NCBI GenBank assembly: GCA_019118985.1
Contig: DWXX01000152.1
Coordinates: 1-10,897, forward strand
Length of the DNA stretch: 10,897 bases
Reading direction: 5' to 3'
From: Candidatus Faecalibacterium faecipullorum
GTDB taxonomy: Bacteria > Bacillota > Clostridia > Oscillospirales > Ruminococcaceae
The notes beneath the pieces were generated by a model. It searched no databases, was not told where the DNA came from, and was given only the letters and a program-made list of their open reading frames with translations. Shown here one piece after another: positions 1 through 7,111 of the stretch (positions are counted from its first letter, which is position 1; each line of letters opens with the position of its first letter). A program made the translations under genes and the position numbers.

Positions 1-2
1 AG

Positions 3-554
3 GCCGGCGACGTGTCGGCCTATATCCCCACCAACGTCATCTCCATCACCGACGGCCAGCTCTTTCTGGAGAGCAGCCTCTTCTTCGCGGGGCAGCGCCC
101 GGCGGTCAACGTCGGTCTGTCGGTCTCCCGCGTGGGCGGTGACGCCCAGACCAAGGCCATGAAGAAGGCTGCCGGCGCCATGCGTCTGGACCTGGCCCAG
201 TACCGCGAGATGGAGGTCTTTACCCAGTTCTCCAGCGACCTGGACGAGGCCACCAAGCGGCAGCTGACCTACGGCCAGGGCCTGATGCGGCTGCTGCGCC
301 AAAAGCAGTACCACCCCCTGGCCCAGCACGAGCAGGTCATCACCCTGGTGGCAGCCCTGGCCCATGTGCTGCAGGACATCCCCGCGGCAAAGATCAACGC
401 CGCCCAGCAGGAGATGCTGGCCTGGTTCGCCGAGAAGGACGCAGACCTCTGCCAGCGGATCGACTCCACCGGGCTGCTCAGCGACGACGACCGCCAGCAG
501 ATCATCGACCTGGCGCGGGCCTTCGTGGCGGAGTACCAGAAGAAGGGGCAGTGA
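3..554 (+). CDS. atpA: F1F0 ATP synthase subunit alpha, C-terminal fragment (5' end outside window)
   Basis: This is the last 183 codons of the alpha subunit of F1, the non-catalytic nucleotide-binding subunit of the alpha3-beta3 ring. The frame is open from the window edge, so the GTG at 12 is an internal valine and not a start. The first residues (AGDVSAYIPTNVISITDGQ) are highly conserved in alpha subunits. The ten residues PAVNVGLSVS fit the alpha/beta family signature, and the following Arg of SRVGG is the catalytic arginine finger that reaches into the beta active site. The rest is the helical C-terminal domain, ending at TGA 552-554. The alpha family is usually about 500 residues, so roughly 320 are missing upstream. 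The gamma gene starts one base after the stop, consistent with one atp operon. Identification is essentially certain; the ion used (H+ or Na+) cannot be told here. Confidence 0.97.
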   Translation, partial: AGDVSAYIPTNVISITDGQLFLESSLFFAGQRPAVNVGLSVSRVGGDAQTKAMKKAAGAMRLDLAQYREMEVFTQFSSDLDEATKRQLTYGQGLMRLLRQKQYHPLAQHEQVITLVAALAHVLQDIPAAKINAAQQEMLAWFAEKDADLCQRIDSTGLLSDDDRQQIIDLARAFVAEYQKKGQ

Positions 555-555
555 T

Positions 556-1469
556 ATGGCCAGCACCAAAGAGATCAAAGACCGGATCGAGAGCGTCCGC
601 CAGACCCAGAAGATCACGAACGCCATGTACCTGATCTCCTCCACCAAGCTGCGCCGCGCCCGCGAGGACCTGGCCCACACCCGGCCCTACTTCGAGGCGC
701 TGCAGGCCGAGATCAAGCGGATCTTCCGCACCTCCAGCGACATACGCAGCCGCTACTTCTACCCCCCCAACGAGGACGACATCAAGGGCGGGCCCTACGC
801 CTGCCTGGTCATCACCGCGGACAAGGGCCTGGCCGGCGCCTACAACCAGAACGCCGTCAAGGAGACGATGAAGGTGCTGCAGGGCCACCCCAGCTGCAAG
901 CTGTTCGTGGTCGGGGAGTACGGCCGCCACTACTTCACCCAGCACCGCATCCCCATCGAGCAAAGCTTTCTGTATACGGCCCAGAACCCCACCTTGCAGC
1001 GCGCGAGAGAGATCAGCGCCATCCTGCTGGACGGCTTCAACCGTGGGCAGTGGCGCAAGATCTATATCGTCTACACCGACATGGCCAGCAGCCTGGCCGC
1101 GGCGGCCAAGAGCACCCGGCTGCTGCCCTTCCACCGGGCCCACTTCGCCTCGGCCGACGAGGACCACGCCTCCGACCGGTTCGACTTCATGCCCGACATG
1201 GTGACGGTGCTGGACAACATGATCGAGAGCTATGTCTCGGGCTTCATCTACAGCGCCCTGATCGACAGCTTCTGCAGCGAGCAGAACGCCCGCATGACCG
1301 CCATGGACGCCGCCAACGAGAACGCCCAGCGGCTGCTGGACGAGCTCAGCCTGCAGTACAACCGGGTGCGGCAGTCGGCCATCACCCTCGAGATCACCGA
1401 GGTGTCGGCGGGCGCCAAGGCCCAGCGCCATAAGCGGGAGGCCGCCGCCCATAATGCACGAAAGGATGT

Positions 1470-1473
<4 letters not shown>
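556..1473 (+). CDS. atpG: F1F0 ATP synthase subunit gamma
   Basis: This encodes the 305-residue gamma subunit, the central rotor shaft of F1 that couples rotation of the c-ring to catalysis in beta. The N-terminal helix (MASTKEIKDRIESVRQTQKI) and the ITNAMYLISSTKLRRAR segment are typical of gamma. Residues 276-289 (ITLEITEVSAGAKA) fit the PROSITE-type gamma signature with the GA pair near the C-terminus. The middle holds the usual Rossmann-like segment (CLVITADKGLAGAYN). I chose ATG 556 because the conserved N-terminus begins there and AAGGGG (543-548) lies seven bases upstream. The open frame extends further upstream to 364, but that part only overlaps atpA in another frame. Its stop overlaps the beta start by four bases (GTGA), which suggests translational coupling. 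Length is slightly above the common 285-300 residues. Confidence 0.97.
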
Positions 1474-2890
<1,417 letters not shown>

Positions 2891-2891
<1 letters not shown>

Positions 2892-3319
2892 TGAACGCAT
2901 TCCACCTGCGCATTCTGGCCGCCGACGACATGTTCTTTGAGGGCGAATGCGAGAACCTGGTGGTGCCCTGCCCCGACGGCGGTTCCTTCGGGGTGCAGGC
3001 TTACCACGACAACATGATCTCGGCCGTCGCGCCCGGCGAGCTGCACTACCGCCCCGCCGGCGGCGACGGTGAGGAGAAGATCGCCGCCGTCTCCTCCGGG
3101 CTGATCAAGATCGAGAACAACGACGTCCTCGTCCTGGTGGACACCGCCGAGCGCCCCGAGGAGATCGACGCCAACCGTGCCCGCCGCGCCGCCGACGAGG
3201 CCAAGGAAGAGATTCTGCAAAAGCGCAGCATCCAGGAGTACCGCATCGCGCAGTACAACCTCGCCCGGGCCATGAGCCGCCTGCGGGTCCGCAGCGACTT
3301 TGAATCCTGGCGCAAGTAA
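2891..3319 (+). CDS. atpC: F1F0 ATP synthase subunit epsilon
   Basis: This encodes the 142-residue epsilon subunit, which sits on the central stalk with gamma and can inhibit ATP hydrolysis through its C-terminal helices. Residues 1 to about 85 form the expected beta-sandwich domain (FHLRILAADDMFFEGECENL, with GSFGV and ELHYR following). Residues about 88-142 are a charged helical hairpin rich in Ala, Arg and Glu (AERPEEIDANRARRAADEAK). The start is taken as ATG 2891, whose A is shared with the beta stop codon (TGATG arrangement), with GAGG at 2883-2886. An in-frame GTG at 2888 would add one residue but is too close to that ribosome-binding site. It is the last gene of the atp operon; a strong terminator begins 12 bases after its stop. 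Confidence 0.95.
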
Positions 3320-3330
3320 CACGGTCATAA

Positions 3331-3369
3331 GCCCCCGCTGTCCCTTCGACGGACGGCGGGGGCCTTTTT
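3331..3369 (+). terminator. Rho-independent terminator of the atp operon
   Basis: A 13-base-pair stem (GCCCCCGCTGTCC at 3331-3343 with GGACGGCGGGGGC at 3351-3363, one G-U wobble) closes a seven-base loop CTTCGAC and is followed by a run of five T at 3365-3369. It lies just after the epsilon stop and separates the ATP synthase genes from the lipoprotein unit. Confidence 0.93.
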
Positions 3370-3393
3370 GTCACACCAAAGCCGGCGGCTGCA

Positions 3394-3402
3394 TGCAATA
3401 AT
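3394..3402 (+). promoter_or_regulatory. Possible extended -10 promoter for the lipoprotein unit
   Basis: TGCAATAAT at 3394-3402 matches an extended -10 element (TGn followed by AATAAT, five of six to TATAAT) in the short AT-richer stretch between the atp terminator and the lipoprotein gene. No good -35 hexamer lies 16-18 bases upstream; TTGTCA at 3368-3373 is well conserved but 20 bases too far for the TG element and overlaps the terminator T-run. The call rests on position and the -10 alone. Confidence 0.35.
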
Positions 3403-3432
3403 AAAGCGGACAGGACCGTATTCAAAGTGCAA

Positions 3433-3447
3433 GGCCATATCCTGGCC
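3433..3447 (+). promoter_or_regulatory. Small inverted repeat in the leader of the lipoprotein gene
   Basis: GGCCA (3433-3437) and TGGCC (3443-3447) form a perfect five-base-pair inverted repeat around TATCC, eight bases before the ribosome-binding sequence GAGGTGAG (3455-3462) of the gene at 3468. It could be a short leader hairpin or a protein-binding site. Five pairs in GC-rich DNA can also arise by chance, so it is recorded as a visible structure only. Confidence 0.3.
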
Positions 3448-3467
3448 GACTGACGAGGTGAGAGCGT

Positions 3468-5051
3468 ATGAAAGAACGATACAACCAGAGATGGGCCGCC
3501 CTGCTGGCGTTGGGCCTGGCGGCCGGGCTGCTGGCCGGCTGCGCGCCCGCCCTGCCGCCCGCAGACAGCGCGGCGTCGAGCGAGGCCGCCTCAAGCGAAG
3601 CAGCATCGAGCGGAGCGGCATCGAGCGAAGCCGCGTCGGGCGGGGCGGCGCAGACCGACGCCGCGAACCCTCTCGACGACGGGGTGCTGCGCTATCTCTA
3701 CGACCTGAACAGCAACGGCGGGGGCAGCCTGCTGCGGGGGGCGGAGCTGATCTACCGCGCCGACCCCTCCGAGAGCATCACCCTGCTGAACAGCCCCGGC
3801 GCCGACGACCCGGTGGGCTGGCAGCTGGGCTACAACGGCCCGGACGGCGGGCGGCGCACCGCCGTCTGCGACGCCGGCGGGGCGCTGCTCTGGGATGGCG
3901 CCGGCGATTGGCGGGCGGACATCGCCGAGGGGCTGCTGGCCCTTACGCCGGGGGGCTACGGGGTGGACTACGGCCCCGGCGGGCCGGCCGGCTGCCGGCT
4001 GGTCGACCTTGCCGACGGCAGCGAGATCCCCCTGCCGGCCGATGCGACCGGCTGCATCCCCGTCGGCGATGGGCGGGCGGTGCTGACGGTCAACACCGAC
4101 CCCGGCGCCGGCAGCCTGGAGGGCAGCGCGGCGGTGCTGTACGACCTTGCCGCCGGGGCGGAGCTGGCCCGCATCGAGGGGGCCTACGCCTACCGCGCCT
4201 ATGACGACGACGGGCTGAGCCGGTGCGTGGCCATCCAGCGGTACGAAGACGCCACCGACAACTGGTTCACCGACCTGTACATCCCCGACACCGGGGAGGT
4301 GGTGCCCCGCTTCATCACCTTCTGCGGGCCCGACACCATCTGCTATGCCGAAGGGGAGGGCGAATACGTCGTCCGCACCCTCGCGGACCCTGAGCCGCTG
4401 GCGGTCTACGGCGGGCGGTGCGCCTGGTGGCGGCCCGACCTTGCCCTGGTGGCAGACGAGGACGGCGCGCTGACCATGGTCAGCGACGGGCGCAGCGAGC
4501 TGCTCTTCCAGTACGGGACCGACACCACCAACGGCGAGGAGGCCGCCATCCTGCTGGCCGACGGCCGGCTGGTGCTGCGCGCGCCGGACGGCGCCCGGAC
4601 CGAAGTGGCCACCGGGCTGGAGAGCATCCGCGACGAGGAGGGCGCCTGGGTGTCGGTCCTTGGCGTGCGGGACGGCGTCGCCCTGCTGAGCGTCATCGAT
4701 GCGGCCAACCCCGAGGGCGTCTGCCGGCTGTACGATGCCTCCGGCCTGCTGTACGACACCGCCGGCACCGGCTATCAGCGGTTGAACGAGCTGACCGCCG
4801 GCCCCGACGGCCCGGTCTACGCCGCGCCGCGGTTCACCCCCGGGCGCAGCGGCCTGCTCTATGACATCGTGGACGCCCACGGCCATGTGATCCTGAGCGG
4901 CCTGGCCGATGTGTCGGCCTACGGCCTGCCCGACGGGGTGTTCAGCGCCCGCCGCGGCTACGAGCGGGGGTACATGGACCTTGCGGGCGAGTGGCTCTAC
5001 CGTGAGAGCGTCTTTACCGCCCTCGGCGACGACGAGGGCTATGGCTGGTAA
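3468..5051 (+). CDS. Exported lipoprotein of unknown function, possible beta-propeller
   Basis: I do not recognise this 527-residue protein as a named family. It has a clear lipoprotein signal: basic start MKERYNQR, hydrophobic stretch about residues 10-23, and lipobox LLAGC with the lipidated Cys at 25, so it should be anchored on the outer face of the cytoplasmic membrane. Residues 36-60 are five copies of a five-residue unit near ASSEA, a flexible wall-spanning linker. The remaining 460 residues have no transmembrane segment and show many short strands with Gly/Asp turns (such as LLADGRLVLRAPDG and LYDASGLLYDTAG), suggesting a repeated beta-propeller-like fold; the end (GYMDLAGEWLYRESVF) resembles a WG-type repeat. 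The fold is an inference. ATG 3468 has GAGGTGAG five bases upstream. The PstS-like gene follows 17 bases later, so the two are probably co-transcribed and may act together. Confidence 0.85.
   Translation: MKERYNQRWAALLALGLAAGLLAGCAPALPPADSAASSEAASSEAASSGAASSEAASGGAAQTDAANPLDDGVLRYLYDLNSNGGGSLLRGAELIYRADPSESITLLNSPGADDPVGWQLGYNGPDGGRRTAVCDAGGALLWDGAGDWRADIAEGLLALTPGGYGVDYGPGGPAGCRLVDLADGSEIPLPADATGCIPVGDGRAVLTVNTDPGAGSLEGSAAVLYDLAAGAELARIEGAYAYRAYDDDGLSRCVAIQRYEDATDNWFTDLYIPDTGEVVPRFITFCGPDTICYAEGEGEYVVRTLADPEPLAVYGGRCAWWRPDLALVADEDGALTMVSDGRSELLFQYGTDTTNGEEAAILLADGRLVLRAPDGARTEVATGLESIRDEEGAWVSVLGVRDGVALLSVIDAANPEGVCRLYDASGLLYDTAGTGYQRLNELTAGPDGPVYAAPRFTPGRSGLLYDIVDAHGHVILSGLADVSAYGLPDGVFSARRGYERGYMDLAGEWLYRESVFTALGDDEGYGW
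3573..3647 (+). repeat. In-frame 15-base tandem repeat, five copies, encoding (ASSEA)-type linker
   Basis: Five consecutive 15-base units encode ASSEA, ASSEA, ASSGA, ASSEA and ASGGA (residues 36-60 of the lipoprotein). The DNA units are similar but not identical (GCGTCGAGCGAGGCC, GCCTCAAGCGAAGCA and so on). That fits an older expansion now diverging at third codon positions, or selection on amino-acid composition alone. Confidence 0.8.
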
Positions 5052-5054
5052 CAC

Positions 5055-5062
5055 AAGGAGGT
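5055..5062 (+). promoter_or_regulatory. Near-consensus ribosome-binding site of the PstS-like gene
   Basis: AAGGAGGT is a complete match to the anti-Shine-Dalgarno complement, six bases before ATG 5069. It lies in the 17-base gap after the upstream lipoprotein stop, so this gene can be translated independently and strongly from a shared message. Confidence 0.85.
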
Positions 5063-5068
5063 ACCATC

Positions 5069-6085
5069 ATGCGCAGCGCACACCACAGCAAGATCAGCCG
5101 CCGCAGCTTTCTGGCGGCGGCGGGGCTTGCCGCAGCCGGGCTGCTGGCAGGCTGCGCCCCGGCGGGCAGCAGTTCGTCTGAACAGCCTGGTGAACAGCCG
5201 GGCGGGCAGTCGAGTGAGCAGACGGGGCCGGCCAGCTCCGCCGCTTCTCAAGCCGAGCCGGACGGCGGGGCGGCCGAGCCCTTCCTCACCCCCGAGCAGT
5301 TCCCCGGGGTGGACGGCTCCACCGCCTGCATCCCCCTCATCGCACAGATGATGGCCCGGACCACCGGCGTCCCCCTCATCGAGGCCGAGAGCGTGGTGGC
5401 GGTCAGCACCACCGCCTACGCCTGGGAGGCCATGGGGGTCTACGACGACACCAGCACCGATATGCTGCTTGTCTACGAGGCCCCCGACTATGTGAAAGAA
5501 GAGCTGGCCGCCGCCGGCGCCGACCTTGAACAGAAGGCGGTGGGCCGGGACGCGCTGGTCTTTATCGTCAACGACGCCAACCCCGTCGAGAGCCTGACCC
5601 TCGCGCAGCTGCGGGAGATCTACGCCGGCCGCGTCACCAACTGGAAGGAGGTGGGCGGGGCCGACGCGCCCATCGTGGCCTTCCAGCGGGGCGAGGACAG
5701 CGGCAGCCAGGCCCTGTTTGAAAAGCTGCTGATCGCCGGCGGCGCATTGATGGACGCCCCCACCGAGCTGGCCCCCGCCAGCATGGGCGGCCTTGTGGAC
5801 AGCATCGCCGCCTACAACAACAGCGCCAGCGCCATCGGCTTTTCGGTCTACTACTACATCGACCAGATGTACAACCAGCCGGGGCTGCGGCTGCTGCGGG
5901 TGGAGGATGTGGCCCCCACCAATGAGACCATCGCCGACCAGAGCTACCCGCTGTGCAACGACTTCTACGCCGTCATCCGGGCGTCGGCCGCCCCCGACAG
6001 TCCCGAGCGGCAGCTGTACGACTGGCTGTCCACCGACGCCGGCGTCGACTGCATCCGCGCCGCCGGCTACGTCCCGGCCGTCTGA
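5069..6085 (+). CDS. PstS-like solute-binding lipoprotein with twin-arginine leader
   Basis: This 338-residue protein belongs to the phosphate-binding-protein-like (PstS/PBP-like) group. The leader has SRRSFL at residues 10-15, a good twin-arginine motif, a hydrophobic Ala/Leu/Gly stretch, and lipobox LLAGC with Cys 29, so it is predicted to be a Tat-exported lipoprotein. Residues 30-68 form a Ser/Gly/Gln linker. Family hallmarks: VDGSTACIPL (81-90); GRDALVFIVNDANPV (159-173); LAQLREIYAGRVTNWKEVGG (178-197); and QRGEDSGSQALFEKL (206-220). R207 with S211, G212 and S213 matches the Arg-x3-Ser-Gly-Thr phosphate-contact pattern of PstS, with Ser in place of Thr. The ligand is therefore likely phosphate or another oxyanion, but this is not shown. 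No pstCAB genes follow; a terminator does. It is probably co-transcribed with the lipoprotein upstream. A sensory or scavenging role without a local transporter is possible. Confidence 0.9.
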   Translation: MRSAHHSKISRRSFLAAAGLAAAGLLAGCAPAGSSSSEQPGEQPGGQSSEQTGPASSAASQAEPDGGAAEPFLTPEQFPGVDGSTACIPLIAQMMARTTGVPLIEAESVVAVSTTAYAWEAMGVYDDTSTDMLLVYEAPDYVKEELAAAGADLEQKAVGRDALVFIVNDANPVESLTLAQLREIYAGRVTNWKEVGGADAPIVAFQRGEDSGSQALFEKLLIAGGALMDAPTELAPASMGGLVDSIAAYNNSASAIGFSVYYYIDQMYNQPGLRLLRVEDVAPTNETIADQSYPLCNDFYAVIRASAAPDSPERQLYDWLSTDAGVDCIRAAGYVPAV

Positions 6086-6104
6086 ACCTGATCAGAACGC
6101 AAGA

Positions 6105-6137
6105 CCCGCCCCGCCGTTTGGCCCGGCGGGCCTTTTT
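6105..6137 (+). terminator. Rho-independent terminator after the PstS-like gene
   Basis: CCCGCC (6105-6110) pairs with GGCGGG (6125-6130). An inner GCC/GGC stem is separated by a symmetric CC/CC internal loop and capped by GTTT. A run of five T follows at 6133-6137. It begins 19 bases after the stop codon of the lipoprotein unit. Confidence 0.82.
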
Positions 6138-6151
6138 GCGCTGGGGCGCAG

Positions 6152-6199
6152 AAAAGCCCTCCCGGGCGTTTCACGTTTTGAAAGAACGCGCGGGAGGGC
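6152..6199 (-). terminator. Rho-independent terminator of the leftward GH3-SDR operon
   Basis: On the minus strand GCCCTCCCG (complement of 6191-6199) pairs with CGGGAGGGC (complement of 6156-6164), nine base pairs. Partial inner pairing (GCGTT with AACGC) extends it, and TTTT follows (complement of 6152-6155). It lies 27 bases past the stop of the SDR gene. With the plus-strand terminator at 6105-6137 it forms a back-to-back pair insulating two converging units. Confidence 0.85.
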
Positions 6200-6226
6200 G
6201 TGGGGTGGGTTTGATTTTGTGGGCGC

Positions 6227-7081
6227 TCAGACCCCCGAATAGGCCTGGAAGCCGCCGTCCACCGGCAGGACGATGCCGTTGATGAAGCCGGCAGCCTCGT
6301 TGTTCACAAGGAAGAGCAGCGCGCCCTCCAGCTCCTCGGGGCGGCCCATCCGGCCGGCGGGGGTGCCGGCCAGGATCTTTTCGGCCCGGGGGGTGGGGGT
6401 GCCGTCCTCATTGTAGAGCAGGCGGGCGTTCTGCTCCGAGACGAAGAAGCCCGGGGCGATGGCGTTGACCCGGATGCCCTCCTTGCTGAAGTGCACCGCC
6501 AGCCACTGGGTGAAGTTGGAGACGGCGGCCTTGGCCCCCGAGTAGGCGGGGATCTTGGTCAGCGGGGTGAAGGCGTTCATGCTGGAAATGTTGACGATGC
6601 AGCAGCCGGGGCGGCCCAGCATCTGCCTGGCGAACACCTGGGTGGGCAGCAGGGTGCCCAGGAAGTTCAGCTCCAAAACGCTCGAGACATTCTCGGGCGA
6701 GATGGTGAAGAAGGTCTGCAGGGTCGAGTCGTCGATGTCGCCCGGCTCGTAGAACTCCTTGTCGGTGTTGGCCTTGGCGCTGTTGCCCCCCGCGCCGTTG
6801 ACCAGGATGTCGCAGGGGCCGAAGTCCTCCAGCACGGCCTGGGCGGTGACCTTGCAGTCGTTCTCGACCAGGACGTTGCACTGGTAGGCTTTGGCGACGC
6901 CGCCCCCGGCGACGATGGCGTCGGCGTGGACCTGGGCTTTTGACAGGGTGCGGTTGAGCAGGGCAACCTTGGCCCCGGCGCGGGCCAGGGTCTTGGCCAT
7001 GTCGGAGCAGAGCACCCCGCCCGCCCCGGTGACCACGGCGACTTTGCCGGAAAGGTCGGTGTTCAGTACGTTTTTCTGCAT
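6227..7081 (-). CDS. SDR-family oxidoreductase, D-mannonate oxidoreductase (UxuB/YjmF) type
   Basis: This 284-residue cytoplasmic protein is a classical short-chain dehydrogenase/reductase. The N-terminal Rossmann motif is VVTGAGGVLC (residues 16-25). NGAGG is at 95-99, NISS (164-167) supplies the catalytic Ser, and Y180-x3-K184 (YSGAK) is the catalytic pair. The tail GRMGRPEELEGALLFL, then PVDGGFQAYSGV, is the form I associate with SDR D-mannonate oxidoreductases (the Bacillus YjmF/UxuB type). These interconvert D-fructuronate and D-mannonate with NAD(H) in glucuronate breakdown. The subfamily call is from memory of related sequences, so a different sugar-acid or polyol substrate is possible. 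Cys 25 stands where most SDRs have the last Gly of the cofactor loop. ATG 7081 has AAAGGAG (complement of 7087-7093) five bases upstream. It lies 30 bases downstream of the GH3 gene in the same leftward operon. Confidence 0.88.
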   Translation of the reverse strand: MQKNVLNTDLSGKVAVVTGAGGVLCSDMAKTLARAGAKVALLNRTLSKAQVHADAIVAGGGVAKAYQCNVLVENDCKVTAQAVLEDFGPCDILVNGAGGNSAKANTDKEFYEPGDIDDSTLQTFFTISPENVSSVLELNFLGTLLPTQVFARQMLGRPGCCIVNISSMNAFTPLTKIPAYSGAKAAVSNFTQWLAVHFSKEGIRVNAIAPGFFVSEQNARLLYNEDGTPTPRAEKILAGTPAGRMGRPEELEGALLFLVNNEAAGFINGIVLPVDGGFQAYSGV

Positions 7082-7111
7082 GATGTCTCCTTTGCAGCCG
7101 GTGCAGCCGTC

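Noticed and set aside
12..14. GTG as start of a short alpha-subunit gene
   Set aside because: The frame is open to the window edge and the residues before it (AGD) belong to the conserved alpha sequence, so this is a truncated gene and the GTG codes for Val.
364..555. Extended N-terminus of the gamma subunit
   Set aside because: It overlaps the alpha gene in another frame, is Arg/Ser/Pro-rich, and the conserved gamma N-terminus with its own ribosome-binding site starts at 556.
3591..5054. A 487-codon minus-strand open frame opposite the first lipoprotein
   Set aside because: The plus strand has a signal peptide, lipobox and ribosome-binding site; the reverse frame has none of these and lacks a plausible start context.
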